NCBI RefSeq assembly: GCF_036017065.1
Contig: NZ_JAYXHR010000003.1
Span: 62,001 to 126,000, forward strand
Length of the DNA: 64,000 bases
Reading direction: 5' to 3'
DNA from: Uliginosibacterium sp036017065
GTDB taxonomy: Bacteria > Pseudomonadota > Gammaproteobacteria > Burkholderiales > Rhodocyclaceae
In this document: piece by piece, positions 37,932 to 45,687 of the stretch
How positions within the stretch are numbered: the first letter of the stretch is position 1
How the letters are laid out: each line of letters opens with the position of its first letter
Translations under genes and position numbers: made by a program
Notes under the pieces: generated by a model
The model's database searches: none
What the model was told of the DNA's origin: nothing
The model's input: the letters and a program-made list of their open reading frames with translations, nothing else

Positions 37932-38903
37932 ATGCAGGCCGGGGAGCGCGACCCGCACAGCCAGCCCGAGGCCGCAGTGGACATCCCGGCGGCCGATGGG
38001 CCGGTGCCCTTGCCGACATTGCCGCCCGAGATCCTGGCCTATCTCGACTACCTGGCGTTCCAGCGCCGCAGCAGCGCGCACACCATCGCCAACTACCAGC
38101 GCGACTTTGCCGTGCTGGTCGATATGGCTGCCGGCCGGCCCTTGTCCAGCCTGAAGCTGCAGGACGTACGTCGTTTCGTCGCGCGTTCGCACGCCGGTGG
38201 CCTGTCGCCACGCTCCATCGCACGCCGCCTGTCCGCCTGGCGCGGCCTGTACCGCTGGCTGGTGCGCGAGGGCAAGCTGGAGGCCAATCCGGTGCTGACC
38301 GTGCGCGCGCCACGCGGCCCCAGGCGCCTGCCCAAGGCGTTGTCGCCGGACCAGGCCGCCGCCCTGCTGGACGGCACACCGGAGGACACGCTGGAAGTGC
38401 GCGACCTAGCGATGTTCGAGCTGTTCTACTCCTCCGGGTTGCGCCTCTCGGAGCTGGGCACGCTGGACCTGGAAGGCACCCTGTCCGTGCGCGACGACGA
38501 AGTCACCGTCTTCGGCAAGCGCGGCAAGACGCGCACCGTGCCGGTGGGTGGCAAGGCGCGCGAGGCCCTGCAGGCCTGGCTGGCCGTACGCGTGCAGATC
38601 GCAGCGGCCGACGAGCCGGCGCTGTTCGTCAGCCAGCGGGGCGGACGGCTGTCCACCGCGATGATCCGCAACCGGCTGGCACGCTGGGCGCAGTTGCGTG
38701 GCCTGCCTATCCACGTGCATCCGCACATGCTGCGCCACAGCTTCGCCAGTCATGTGCTGCAGTCGTCCGGTGACCTGCGCGCCGTGCAGGAGCTGCTCGG
38801 CCACGCCAGCATCGCCACCACGCAGGTCTACACCCACCTCGACTTCCAGCACCTCGCCAAGGTGTACGACGCCGCGCACCCGCGCGCGCGCAAAGGCAAG
38901 TGA
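37932..38903 (+). CDS. xerC: Tyrosine recombinase XerC
   Basis: Site-specific recombinase which, with XerD, resolves chromosome dimers at dif. The N-terminal core-binding domain is seen in LDYLAFQRRSSAHTIANYQRD and ARRLSAWRGLYRWLVREG. The catalytic set is complete: Arg in SSGLRLSELGTLD, Lys in GKRGKTRTVPV, HXXR in HPHMLRHSFASH, His in ELLGHASIATTQ and the nucleophile Tyr in VYTHLDFQHL. 323 residues with a slightly long N-terminal extension. It follows DUF484 by 7 bases and abuts the next gene (TGATG), so dapF-DUF484-xerC-traB-like may be an operon. Confidence 0.95.
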   Translation: MQAGERDPHSQPEAAVDIPAADGPVPLPTLPPEILAYLDYLAFQRRSSAHTIANYQRDFAVLVDMAAGRPLSSLKLQDVRRFVARSHAGGLSPRSIARRLSAWRGLYRWLVREGKLEANPVLTVRAPRGPRRLPKALSPDQAAALLDGTPEDTLEVRDLAMFELFYSSGLRLSELGTLDLEGTLSVRDDEVTVFGKRGKTRTVPVGGKAREALQAWLAVRVQIAAADEPALFVSQRGGRLSTAMIRNRLARWAQLRGLPIHVHPHMLRHSFASHVLQSSGDLRAVQELLGHASIATTQVYTHLDFQHLAKVYDAAHPRARKGK

Positions 38904-39853
38904 TGCGACGCGCACCCGGCCTCCTGCATCGCCGGGCGCTGCGCCCGGCGGCCCTGGCGCTATCCGTGTTGATGCTGTCCGCCTGCGCGCTGGTGCCGCT
39001 GTCGGAACGCACCCGCCAGGCACTGCCGGAACACAACGGGCCGGTCTTCGAAATGCACAATGCCGCAGGCAAGCCGGCGGGCTGGCTGTACGGCTCGGTG
39101 CATGTCGGCTCGGCCGAGCGGCCTGCGTTCTCGCAGCAGGCGCTGGTCGCCATGTCGCAGACCCGCCACGTCTACCTCGAAGTCACCGACGGCAGCGAGG
39201 ACCGCTGGGACATGGCGCAATGGAAGGCCGAGGACTTCCACCCCGCGCCGGAGCCACGGCTGAGCGAGGCGCAGATGACCGAGGTGATGGGCCAGGAAGT
39301 GGACATCGTCGAGGCGCGCCGCGAGCGCACGTTCGAAGTGCAACTGGCGGGCTACTGCGGTCTGGAGCGGCGCTTCGGTTCCGAGAACACCGCGCTGAAG
39401 CTGCTGGCCGGCAGGAGCGTGCAGGTGGGCGGGCTGGAAACCACGGCCAGCCGCGAGCGCGACGAGAAAAGCGGGCCGCAGGACCCGGTGCGCCGTGCCG
39501 ACGAGGAAAGCCAGGTGCGCGCGGCCATGGCGGATGCGATTGCCGGCCTCATGCAGAGCCCGAACTACGTGTGGCGTGCCGACCAGGACCCGCGCCTGCG
39601 CGTGCTGGACGCCATGTGCAGGCTGTTCTCCACCCACCCCGAGCAGCTGGCCAGCCTCGTGCAGGCCATGCCGGCGGGCACCTACCGGGCGCGCGAACGC
39701 ACCATGGCCAAGGGCGTCGTGGCCGCCGTCGAGCGCGGCGAACGCCCCTTCGTGATCGTCGGTGCCATGCACCTGCTGGGAGAGGGCAGCATGCCCGCCC
39801 TGCTGGCCGAGCAGGGCATCACGGTGCGACCGATGGGCTCCACCAGGCCCTGA
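38903..39853 (+). CDS. TraB/GumN-family lipoprotein
   Basis: Exported lipoprotein of the TraB/PrgY/GumN family, which is related to the Tiki protease fold. Signal segment LALSVLMLSAC ends in the lipobox LSAC. The two family GX2H motifs are present: GSVHVG near the N-terminus and GAMHLLGEGSMPALL near the C-terminus. A long helical middle part lies between. 316 residues; ATG 38903 overlaps the xerC stop by one base. Substrate unknown. Assignment rests on the paired motifs and overall layout. Confidence 0.78.
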   Translation: MRRAPGLLHRRALRPAALALSVLMLSACALVPLSERTRQALPEHNGPVFEMHNAAGKPAGWLYGSVHVGSAERPAFSQQALVAMSQTRHVYLEVTDGSEDRWDMAQWKAEDFHPAPEPRLSEAQMTEVMGQEVDIVEARRERTFEVQLAGYCGLERRFGSENTALKLLAGRSVQVGGLETTASRERDEKSGPQDPVRRADEESQVRAAMADAIAGLMQSPNYVWRADQDPRLRVLDAMCRLFSTHPEQLASLVQAMPAGTYRARERTMAKGVVAAVERGERPFVIVGAMHLLGEGSMPALLAEQGITVRPMGSTRP

Positions 39854-39886
39854 CGACGGCGCGTGCCTGCCGCGCGCTGCGCGGGC

Positions 39887-40411
39887 TCAGCCGACCGCGC
39901 GCTTCGGTTCCTCGACCCCGCACAGGCGCACCCAGGTGAGTTGCAGCATGCGTGCGTCGGCGCTGGCGCGGTGGCGGGTGACCTGCTGCTCGCGCTCGAT
40001 GGCCGCGCGGGTGTCGTTCCACAGGTTGGCGGTCGGCTCGTCCAGCAGGCGGGCGAGGTGGTCCAGCTTGAAGTTCGGCGCGCTGTTCGCTTCCTCGTAC
40101 AACACGTTCAGCCAGGCGAAGTCGTGGTACCAGGCATCCGAATACACGGTGAGGCCGCGCAGGCGCTCGTTGAGCATGCGCGCCACCTCGTGGGCCTCGC
40201 GGCCGTGCGCCATCACCGTCTCGCGCGGGATGCCATGCACCTTCATGGCCGCGTCATCCCAGTGCGTCCAGCCCTCCGCCGGCCGCACCAGGGTGCAGAA
40301 GCTGCTGCCGTCGGGCAGGGCCACGCCGATCTCGATGGGATAGCTGCCGCGGCCGAAACCGGAGGCTTCGATGTCGATGATGGCGGGCGGATGGTTGAGC
40401 ATGGCAGTCAT
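39887..40411 (-). CDS. DEDDh-type 3'-5' exonuclease-like protein
   Basis: Small (174-residue) stand-alone exonuclease-fold protein. Exo I motif is AIIDIEASGFG (Asp and Glu), Exo II is VYSDAWYHDFAWL (Asp), and Exo III is HRASADARML (His and Asp), i.e. the DEDDh pattern of the DnaQ superfamily. Lack of helicase or polymerase domains and its short length suggest an RNA or oligonucleotide exonuclease, but the substrate is not evident. Start uncertain between 40411 and 40402 (MLNHPPAI). It converges on the TraB-like gene and is divergent from rlmI. Confidence 0.8.
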   Translation of the reverse strand: MTAMLNHPPAIIDIEASGFGRGSYPIEIGVALPDGSSFCTLVRPAEGWTHWDDAAMKVHGIPRETVMAHGREAHEVARMLNERLRGLTVYSDAWYHDFAWLNVLYEEANSAPNFKLDHLARLLDEPTANLWNDTRAAIEREQQVTRHRASADARMLQLTWVRLCGVEEPKRAVG

Positions 40412-40623
40412 CGTGGGGGTTGGCGGGGTGGGCGTCGATTATGGTTTGCCACAGGCCGGACAGCCCGCTGCAGCGCGGCATCGGCGCGGACAGGCAGGGT
40501 CGGCATGGTCAGCGGGGGAGGTTGAGGGGTAGCATTCGGCCCCTCGCGGGTCCGTCCTCGCACGAACCCTCGCTTGCAGGTTTTTCCTGCATTTCCTTCT
40601 TCATAGCAGCTTCAGGTTTCAGC

Positions 40624-41811
40624 ATGGCGCGTCTCTATCTTCAAAACGGCAAGGAACGTCCGGTCCTGCGCCGCCATCCGTGGATCTTCGCCGGCTCGGT
40701 AGACCGGCTGGATGGCCGCGCCCGCCCCGGTGACACGGTGGAAGTGCTCAGCCATGACGGCCAGTTGCTGGGCCGCGCCGCCTGGTCGCCGGAGTCCCAG
40801 ATCCGCGCCCGCATGTGGAGCTTCGACGCCGATACAAGCATCGACCATGCCTTCTTCAAGAAGCGCGTCGCCGAATCCGTCGCCCGCCGCCAGGCCCACC
40901 CCCACCTGCGCGGCCAGGACGGCGTGCGCCTGATCCACGGCGAATCCGATGGCCTGCCCGGTGTCATCGCCGACCGCTTCGGCCCGGTCGTGGTGGTGCA
41001 ACTCACCAGCGCCGGCGCCGACAAGTGGCGCGAGGCCATCGTCGCCGGCCTCAAGCAGGCCACCGGCTGCGAGGCGGTGTACGAGCGTTCCGACTCCGAG
41101 GTGCGCAAGCTGGAAGGCCTGGAGCCCACCAGCGGCCTGCTGGATGGCGAGCTGCCGTCCCCGCTCACCATCATCGAGAATGGCGTACGCATGGAGGTGG
41201 ACGTCGTCGGCGGCCACAAGACCGGCTTCTACCTCGACCAGCGCGACAACCGCCTGCTCACCGGCCAGCTCGCCGCCGGCCGCAGCGTACTCAACTGCTT
41301 CTGCTACACCGGGGGCTTCTCGCTGCAGGCGCTCGCTGGCGGCGCCGCCTCCGTGCTGTCTATCGACTCCAGCGGCCCCGCACTCGCCACCGGCGCGCGC
41401 AACCTCGCGCTCAACCCGTCACTCGACGCCAGTCGCGCCGAGTGGCTGGAGGCCGACGTCTTCGAGGCGCTGCGCAGCCTGCGTGCCGAGGGCCGGACCT
41501 TCGACCTCATCATCCTCGACCCGCCCAAGTTCGCCCCGTCTGCCGCGCACGCGCAGCGTGCCTCGCGTGCCTACCGCGACATCAACATCCTCGGCTTCCG
41601 CCTGCTCAACCCCGGCGGCATCCTGATGACGTATTCATGCTCCGGCGGCATCGGGCAGGAGCTGTTCCAGAGCATCGTCGCCAGCTCGGCCGTCGATGCC
41701 GGGGTGGAGGCGCGGATCATCCATCGCCTGTCGGCGGCAGCGGATCATCCGATCGGGTTGGCGGTGCCGGAAGGGGAGTATCTGAAGGGGCTGGCCTGTC
41801 AGGTGGGGTGA
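40624..41811 (+). CDS. rlmI: 23S rRNA (cytosine-C5)-methyltransferase RlmI
   Basis: SAM-dependent enzyme expected to methylate C1962 of 23S rRNA. 395 residues starting MARLYLQNGKERPVLRRHPW. N-terminal PUA domain (to about residue 80), then a Rossmann methyltransferase with SAM-loop NCFCYTGGFSLQALAGGAASV. Catalytic motifs include IILDPPKFAPS and, near the end, MTYSCSGGIG, whose Cys is the expected nucleophile. VDVVGGHKTGFYLDQRDNR is diagnostic. An open frame continues upstream to 40420 but that segment lacks family similarity. Last core gene before the repeat-rich accessory region. Confidence 0.94.
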   Translation: MARLYLQNGKERPVLRRHPWIFAGSVDRLDGRARPGDTVEVLSHDGQLLGRAAWSPESQIRARMWSFDADTSIDHAFFKKRVAESVARRQAHPHLRGQDGVRLIHGESDGLPGVIADRFGPVVVVQLTSAGADKWREAIVAGLKQATGCEAVYERSDSEVRKLEGLEPTSGLLDGELPSPLTIIENGVRMEVDVVGGHKTGFYLDQRDNRLLTGQLAAGRSVLNCFCYTGGFSLQALAGGAASVLSIDSSGPALATGARNLALNPSLDASRAEWLEADVFEALRSLRAEGRTFDLIILDPPKFAPSAAHAQRASRAYRDINILGFRLLNPGGILMTYSCSGGIGQELFQSIVASSAVDAGVEARIIHRLSAAADHPIGLAVPEGEYLKGLACQVG

Positions 41812-41832
41812 CTGCCGTTGTCCGGTGCGGCG

Positions 41833-41890
41833 TTCCCTGAGTTTCGTCCCCTGAGCTTCGGTTTCTGAGCCTCGGTCCCTGAGCTTGTCG
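41833..41890. repeat. Four tandem degenerate 14-mers
   Basis: TTCCCTGAGTTTCG, TCCCCTGAGCTTCG, GTTTCTGAGCCTCG and GTCCCTGAGCTTGTCG follow each other without gaps. The last merges into the palindromic CCCTGAGCTTGTCGAAGGG (41877-41895). They look like partial duplications of one half of that REP-like palindrome. Confidence 0.75.
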
Positions 41891-41958
41891 AAGGGGTCGA
41901 AGGGGTCAAGGGAGCGAAGGTTCTCTCGCGAGGCCCGCGCACCTCCTCATTCCCGCAC

Positions 41959-42332
41959 CACCTCACGCACCGTCATTCCCGCGCAGGCGTGAATCCAGCG
42001 ACGTTGCCCCCTCTCCCCTCAGAGGGAGAGGGCTGGGGAGAGGGGTGGTCTTTTCTACCGGCTCCCGCGGCAGGGCCTGTGCTCACTCATTGCGCTTGGC
42101 CGGGAGTTCGCCCCGGCGGGCGAGTTACCTTTTGCTGCGCGGCAAAAGGTAACCCAAAAGCGCGCCCCGCTTCCGCCGCCACGCTTCGCGTGGTTCCCTG
42201 CGCTGCGCGCCATGCCGAGCGGCTGCGGAACTCGCGCTGCGCGCTCAGATATCCTCGCCGTCGCGCTACGCGCGATCCCTCGTCACGGCTGTGCTGCTCG
42301 GCGGCTGCAGAGGGGGAGGGGGCTGTGCCGGC
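41959..42332 (-). repeat. Composite repeat, copy 1 (reverse orientation)
   Basis: Outer part CACCGTCATTCCCGCG (near 41969), then a GGGAGAGGGCTGGGGAGAGG-type insert absent from other copies (about 42006-42044). The block from GGCTCCCGCGGCAGGGCCTG (42059) runs to CTCGGCGGCTGCAGAGG (ending about 42314). Inside is a perfect 12-bp stem GTTACCTTTTGC / GCAAAAGGTAAC (42124-42135, 42142-42153) with loop TGCGCG, plus short hairpins of the form CCACGC-TTC-GCGTGG. The gap between rlmI and the next gene (41812-42465) otherwise contains only the REP-like 14-mers. Confidence 0.85.
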
Positions 42333-42465
42333 TCGATTGATCGCGCTTTGAGTTACGCAGCCAGATGAGAATAGCTTCCGAAAGAATGCAATGTGCATTA
42401 ATGCATGTTGCTCTCCAAGTCTCTACGATACGCTGAAGACTTTGCAAAAAAGGAGCTTGCACAAC

Positions 42466-43029
42466 GTGAGCGAGCAGGAAGCCTTGAAGTCCCTGACGGA
42501 TATCGGTATTCCGATTCTTTCCGCTGTTGCAGCGACTGTTGCGGCAATTTTCGCTTGGCGAAGTTCTCGAACCGCAGTTCAAGCCCTGGAGTTGGCGAAA
42601 CAGGACCATCAAGAGCGACATGCAGGCTTAGATGCATACCTTATTGATGGAGTTTCTTGGGATAGCAAGAACGGTGATCGAATCGTAGCTTTTGCGTGCT
42701 CCGTTTCGAACTCCAGTAGCGCCCCCTTGTCCGTGTCGCGCACGGAGCTCAATGTGCATGCGAAGAGGGAGGGCGGATCAGACGTTTGCGTACTTTGTAG
42801 GCCCGAACCATTCGACTTGCAGGCGGACTGGGATCTAAAGCCCATCGCTGCGCCTATTAATCTTGATGCTCGCACCACTGAGTCAGGTTGGATCGGGTTT
42901 CGAATTCCGCTGAGGGTACTTCAGTCCATGGCCGTAGACAGATACGAGATGGTTTTTGAGTGCTCCTCAGGGGAGCGCGCCTCTGTAACGCAGTATCTTT
43001 TGCAGAAGATATCAAATGCAACGCGGTAA
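42466..43029 (+). CDS. Hypothetical membrane-anchored protein (accessory cassette, gene 1)
   Basis: Unrecognised protein of about 187 residues. I use the GTG at 42466 (VSEQEALKSLTDIG) because AGGAG lies 10 bases upstream; an ATG at 42391 would add 25 residues. One membrane helix near the N-terminus (IGIPILSAVAATVAAIFAW) is followed by a short charged coil (LELAKQDHQERH) and a beta-rich domain (AYLIDGVSWDSKNGDRIVAF ... ESGWIGFRIPLRVL). Clearly more AT-rich and with different codon use from rlmI and nirB. It overlaps the next gene by 14 bases, so the two act as a unit. Flanked by composite repeat copies 1 and 2. Confidence 0.7.
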   Translation: MSEQEALKSLTDIGIPILSAVAATVAAIFAWRSSRTAVQALELAKQDHQERHAGLDAYLIDGVSWDSKNGDRIVAFACSVSNSSSAPLSVSRTELNVHAKREGGSDVCVLCRPEPFDLQADWDLKPIAAPINLDARTTESGWIGFRIPLRVLQSMAVDRYEMVFECSSGERASVTQYLLQKISNATR

Positions 43030-43603
43030 GCTTGATGAATCAATCCTTGTTCCCCTCGTTTCTGACGGTGCAATTGCAAATCCTGACGTCGCAGATGGAA
43101 GATTGATACCTGTATTGATCATTGATTGCAGCAGTAGGCCTGAAATTTATGACCTAGTCCTATTGCATAAATCTGCGCCCCCGGGCGATGTGAAAGTTAT
43201 GTGGGGAAGGAAGATTTTTAGCAAGAAAAACATCTACTTGGTTATTGAGAGCGTACGTCCTGTTTCAACCAAGTTCGGTATCCGGTTTTGCATGAGCAAG
43301 CATGCTGGGGTCGTGGATGGAGTCATTCACGCAAGGGGGTTTTACCTTCAGCCGCTCCAGTCTGGTAGACGGGTTCTGGACGGATTGGACGAACCAAAGA
43401 TCCTCGTTGAAGTTCCTGACTCGGCAATGCTTAATGATTGGCATGCAATGCATCACGCCTCTGTTGTGAAGACCTATCGTCAGCAAGGGGCTTCACGAGG
43501 TGCCGCCAGAAAACTGGCGGATGAGCATTTGCAGAGGCTATCTGAGCTCTGGCAATTGCGACAACAGGCTGGCGTATCCGAATCAACCGACGACGGTATT
43601 TAG
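43016..43603 (+). CDS. Hypothetical protein (accessory cassette, gene 2)
   Basis: Unrecognised 195-residue cytoplasmic protein with no signal or membrane segment. N-terminal half is beta-rich (LIPVLIIDCSSRPEIYDLVL, KVMWGRKIFSKKNIYLVIES), and the C-terminal third is helical (ASRGAARKLADEHLQRLSEL). Starts inside the previous gene (14-base overlap), which implies coupled translation and a shared task. AT-rich like its partner. After its stop the sequence enters a truncated composite repeat. No function is proposed. Confidence 0.7.
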   Translation: MQRGKLDESILVPLVSDGAIANPDVADGRLIPVLIIDCSSRPEIYDLVLLHKSAPPGDVKVMWGRKIFSKKNIYLVIESVRPVSTKFGIRFCMSKHAGVVDGVIHARGFYLQPLQSGRRVLDGLDEPKILVEVPDSAMLNDWHAMHHASVVKTYRQQGASRGAARKLADEHLQRLSELWQLRQQAGVSESTDDGI

Positions 43604-43671
43604 TCCCGTGCGTGCAGTTGGTGGAGCGCAACGCGTCCAATGAACTGATACAAAGCAAAGTCAGTAAGTAC

Positions 43672-43805
43672 GCACGGCCCACCCCTCCCCTCTCCAGCCG
43701 CCGAGCAGCACAGCCGTGACGAGGAATCGCGCGTAGCGCGATGGCGAGTTGTGGAGCCGCTCGGCATGACGCGCAGTGTAGGGGACCACGCGAGCTATGT
43801 GCTCC
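43672..43805 (+). repeat. Composite repeat, copy 2 (truncated, forward)
   Basis: Begins at ACGCACGGCCCACCCC, similar to the inner flank of copy 5. It includes CAGCCGCCGAGCAGCACAGC, CGCGCGTAGCGCGATGGCG and GGGGACCACGCGA, then breaks off before the long hairpin. Several internal deletions relative to copies 3 and 5. Confidence 0.75.
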
Positions 43806-43866
43806 ACGCAAGCTCATCGCAATTAGTTAGCTTGGCGCGGTTCCTACTCATTTGGAAGTTGTAACC

Positions 43867-44637
43867 ATGAGCGGTGAAATTGCACAGTCTAAAGAGAGTC
43901 AATGGCATGGCTCTCACCATCCTTGGAGCTTCCGTCCGCACGCGTACCGCTGGGAAGGCGAGCGGATCGCGGGAGTCAATATGTTGCCGCTCGCTACTGA
44001 GTTGCGGGCGTGGATGTTGCAACTTGGAGAGCTGGCACTCATGCCGACGTTGATGCCTCCAGCGGAGGGTGGGTTTACGAATCCATACACCGCCAACGGC
44101 GTTACTCTGACGCTTCTCATGAGCAGAGTGATCAACGCTTCTCACGAATACGCAACCTCCCAAATGCAAGGCCACAGCGAAGTAGACGCGGAGATTAAAC
44201 GAGTTCGCCTATACAACGAACTGCTCATCTACTCTGCCCGGCTGTGTGAGGTGGCGATTAAACAACTGCTCTATTGCACCCAAATCCCCGAGTCTCGATA
44301 CGAACGGATGGCGTTGGGTGCATTGTTAGAGTCCCCGTGCCCCACCTGCAAACGGGGAGGCGGCAATAAGCCTCATCTTGTCTCTTTGGTCGGTACGCTG
44401 GCACATCCATACCATCTTTGCCGTGAGTTCGAGCATTGCGCTATGGATCACATGGATCTAGTGAATCGGCTGCGAAACTCGGAAGCAGCTCATGCCGGAG
44501 TTCAGCGTCTGAACATCAGATCTGTTGAAGCGTCCAAGGCCCAACTAATGGAAGACAGTCACGAGATTCTCAATGGTTTTGTACACATGCTGTCGCATCT
44601 GAAAGACTTAGAGCAGAATGCTTGTGGATCTGGCTGA
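43867..44637 (+). CDS. Hypothetical protein with HEPN-like motif and CXXC
   Basis: Unrecognised 256-residue protein, mostly alpha-helical, without signal peptide or membrane segment. Start MSGEIAQSKESQWHG at ATG 43867. A CPTC motif (Cys158, Cys161) and further Cys and His in HLCREFEHCAMDH suggest a metal site. RLRNSEAAH (Arg203-His209) matches the R(N)X4-6H active-site pattern of HEPN ribonucleases and sits in a helical C-terminal part, though this short motif alone is weak evidence. AT-rich relative to core genes. It stands alone between repeat copies 2 and 3, in the same direction as the two-gene cassette. Confidence 0.65.
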   Translation: MSGEIAQSKESQWHGSHHPWSFRPHAYRWEGERIAGVNMLPLATELRAWMLQLGELALMPTLMPPAEGGFTNPYTANGVTLTLLMSRVINASHEYATSQMQGHSEVDAEIKRVRLYNELLIYSARLCEVAIKQLLYCTQIPESRYERMALGALLESPCPTCKRGGGNKPHLVSLVGTLAHPYHLCREFEHCAMDHMDLVNRLRNSEAAHAGVQRLNIRSVEASKAQLMEDSHEILNGFVHMLSHLKDLEQNACGSG

Positions 44638-44770
44638 GAAAGGGGAGGCAATAAATGCTCTGAAGAGCGGTGGCCTGCAGGCATCAAGCTGCAATTTCAA
44701 CCTGGTCCCTGGCGAGAGATTCTCCTTTGATCTGCGGGAGCCAGGGAGTCAATGATCGAGCCGAGCCCGA

Positions 44771-45119
44771 GTAGGGTGCAATAACCCAAGGGCATTGCGC
44801 CGGATGAGGGTGTCTCTGCAGAGTGCTGCCTGCCAATCGGGAACGACCCCAATCCCCTCTGTAGCCGCCGAGCAGCACAGCCGTGACGAGGGATCGCGCG
44901 TAGCGCGACGGCGAGGATGTCTGAGCGCGCAGCGCGAGTTCCGCAGCCGCTCGTCATGGCGCGCAGCGCAGGGAACCACGCGAAGCGTGGCGGCGGAAGC
45001 GGGGCGCGTTCTCTGCATACTCTCTGCCGCGCAGCAGAGAGTATGTCGCCCGCCGGGGCGAACTCCCGGCGCTGCGTAACGGGTGACCACGGGCCTTGCG
45101 GCGGGAGCCGGTAGAACAA
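44771..45119 (+). repeat. Composite repeat, copy 3 (forward orientation)
   Basis: Inner end GTAGGGTGCAATAACCCAAG continues to GGCATTGCGCCGGATG, forming a stem (GGTGCAAT 44775-44782 with ATTGCGCC 44794-44801). Then CCCCTCTGTAGCCGCCGAGC, the hairpin array and the perfect 12-bp stem CATACTCTCTGC / GCAGAGAGTATG (45016-45027, 45034-45045) with loop CGCGCA. It ends in GGCGGGAGCCGGTAGAAC. Complementary in orientation to copy 1. Confidence 0.88.
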
Positions 45120-45260
45120 GCCAGGGCGCGTGGGCTCGCCGAGCCCACCCTACAGCGGCTACAGCGGCTTCGACCGCTTCGATCCCTTCGACAGGCTCAG
45201 GGAACGAAGCTCGGGGGTTGCGCGGACATGACGTCCGGGTGATTGCACCGCACCCACAAT
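45120..45260. other. REP-rich gap beside copy 3
   Basis: Contains GGGCTCGCCGAGCCC and the palindrome-like CCCTTCGACAGGCTCAGGG (45184-45202), the reverse complement of the element next to rlmI. I see no gene in it. Confidence 0.6.
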
Positions 45261-45264
45261 GCAG

Positions 45265-45286
45265 AAGGGCCGCTTGCGCGGCCCTT
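45265..45286. terminator. Hairpin between copy 3 and nirD
   Basis: AAGGGCCGC (45265-45273) pairs with GCGGCCCTT (45278-45286), loop TTGC. T-run is better on the plus-strand side (TTTTCGTT). It lies 40 bases past the nirD stop. A nearly identical sequence, including the preceding CACAATGCAG, lies after glpQ at 50826-50847. Confidence 0.7.
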
Positions 45287-45325
45287 TTCGTTACTCCCTC
45301 AGCAACGCATCAGCGATGCACACCC

Positions 45326-45667
45326 TCAAGCCGCGAGCGCCACCTTGATGCGCCCACCCTCCACATCCACCACATGCGCCTTTACCGAGCATTCCGGCAA
45401 CTCCAGACACGCACCCGTGCGCAGATCAAAGTGGTTCTTGTACAGCGGCGAGGCGACGACGATGTTCTCGCCGAGGTTGCCGACCAGGCCGCGTGACAGC
45501 ACGCTGGCGCCGGACTTCGGGTCCACGTTGTCGATGGCGTAGAACTGCTCGGGGCCGACGCGGAAGACGGCGACGTGGCGGCCTTCCACCAGTGCACAGA
45601 CACCGGTGTTGGGGATGATGTCGTCGGCGGCGCAGATGTCGGTCCAGGTCATGGTTGCGGTACTCAT
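45326..45667 (-). CDS. nirD: Nitrite reductase (NADH) small subunit
   Basis: Small subunit of the cytoplasmic NADH-dependent assimilatory or detoxifying nitrite reductase. 113 residues with the Rieske-like fold but without the iron-sulfur Cys/His pairs, as usual for NirD. Seen: WTDICAADDIIPNTGVCALV, AVFRVGPEQFYAIDNVDP, SRGLVGNLGENIVVASPLYK and HFDLRTGACLELPE. It follows nirB by 20 bases. Confidence 0.95.
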   Translation of the reverse strand: MSTATMTWTDICAADDIIPNTGVCALVEGRHVAVFRVGPEQFYAIDNVDPKSGASVLSRGLVGNLGENIVVASPLYKNHFDLRTGACLELPECSVKAHVVDVEGGRIKVALAA

Positions 45668-45687
45668 ATGATTTCTCCGGCTACGGT

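Noticed and set aside
37932..38903. xerC as recombinase for the repeat-flanked islands.
   Set aside because: It is a normal XerC in the conserved dapF-DUF484-xerC context and 4 kb away; nothing ties it to the repeats.
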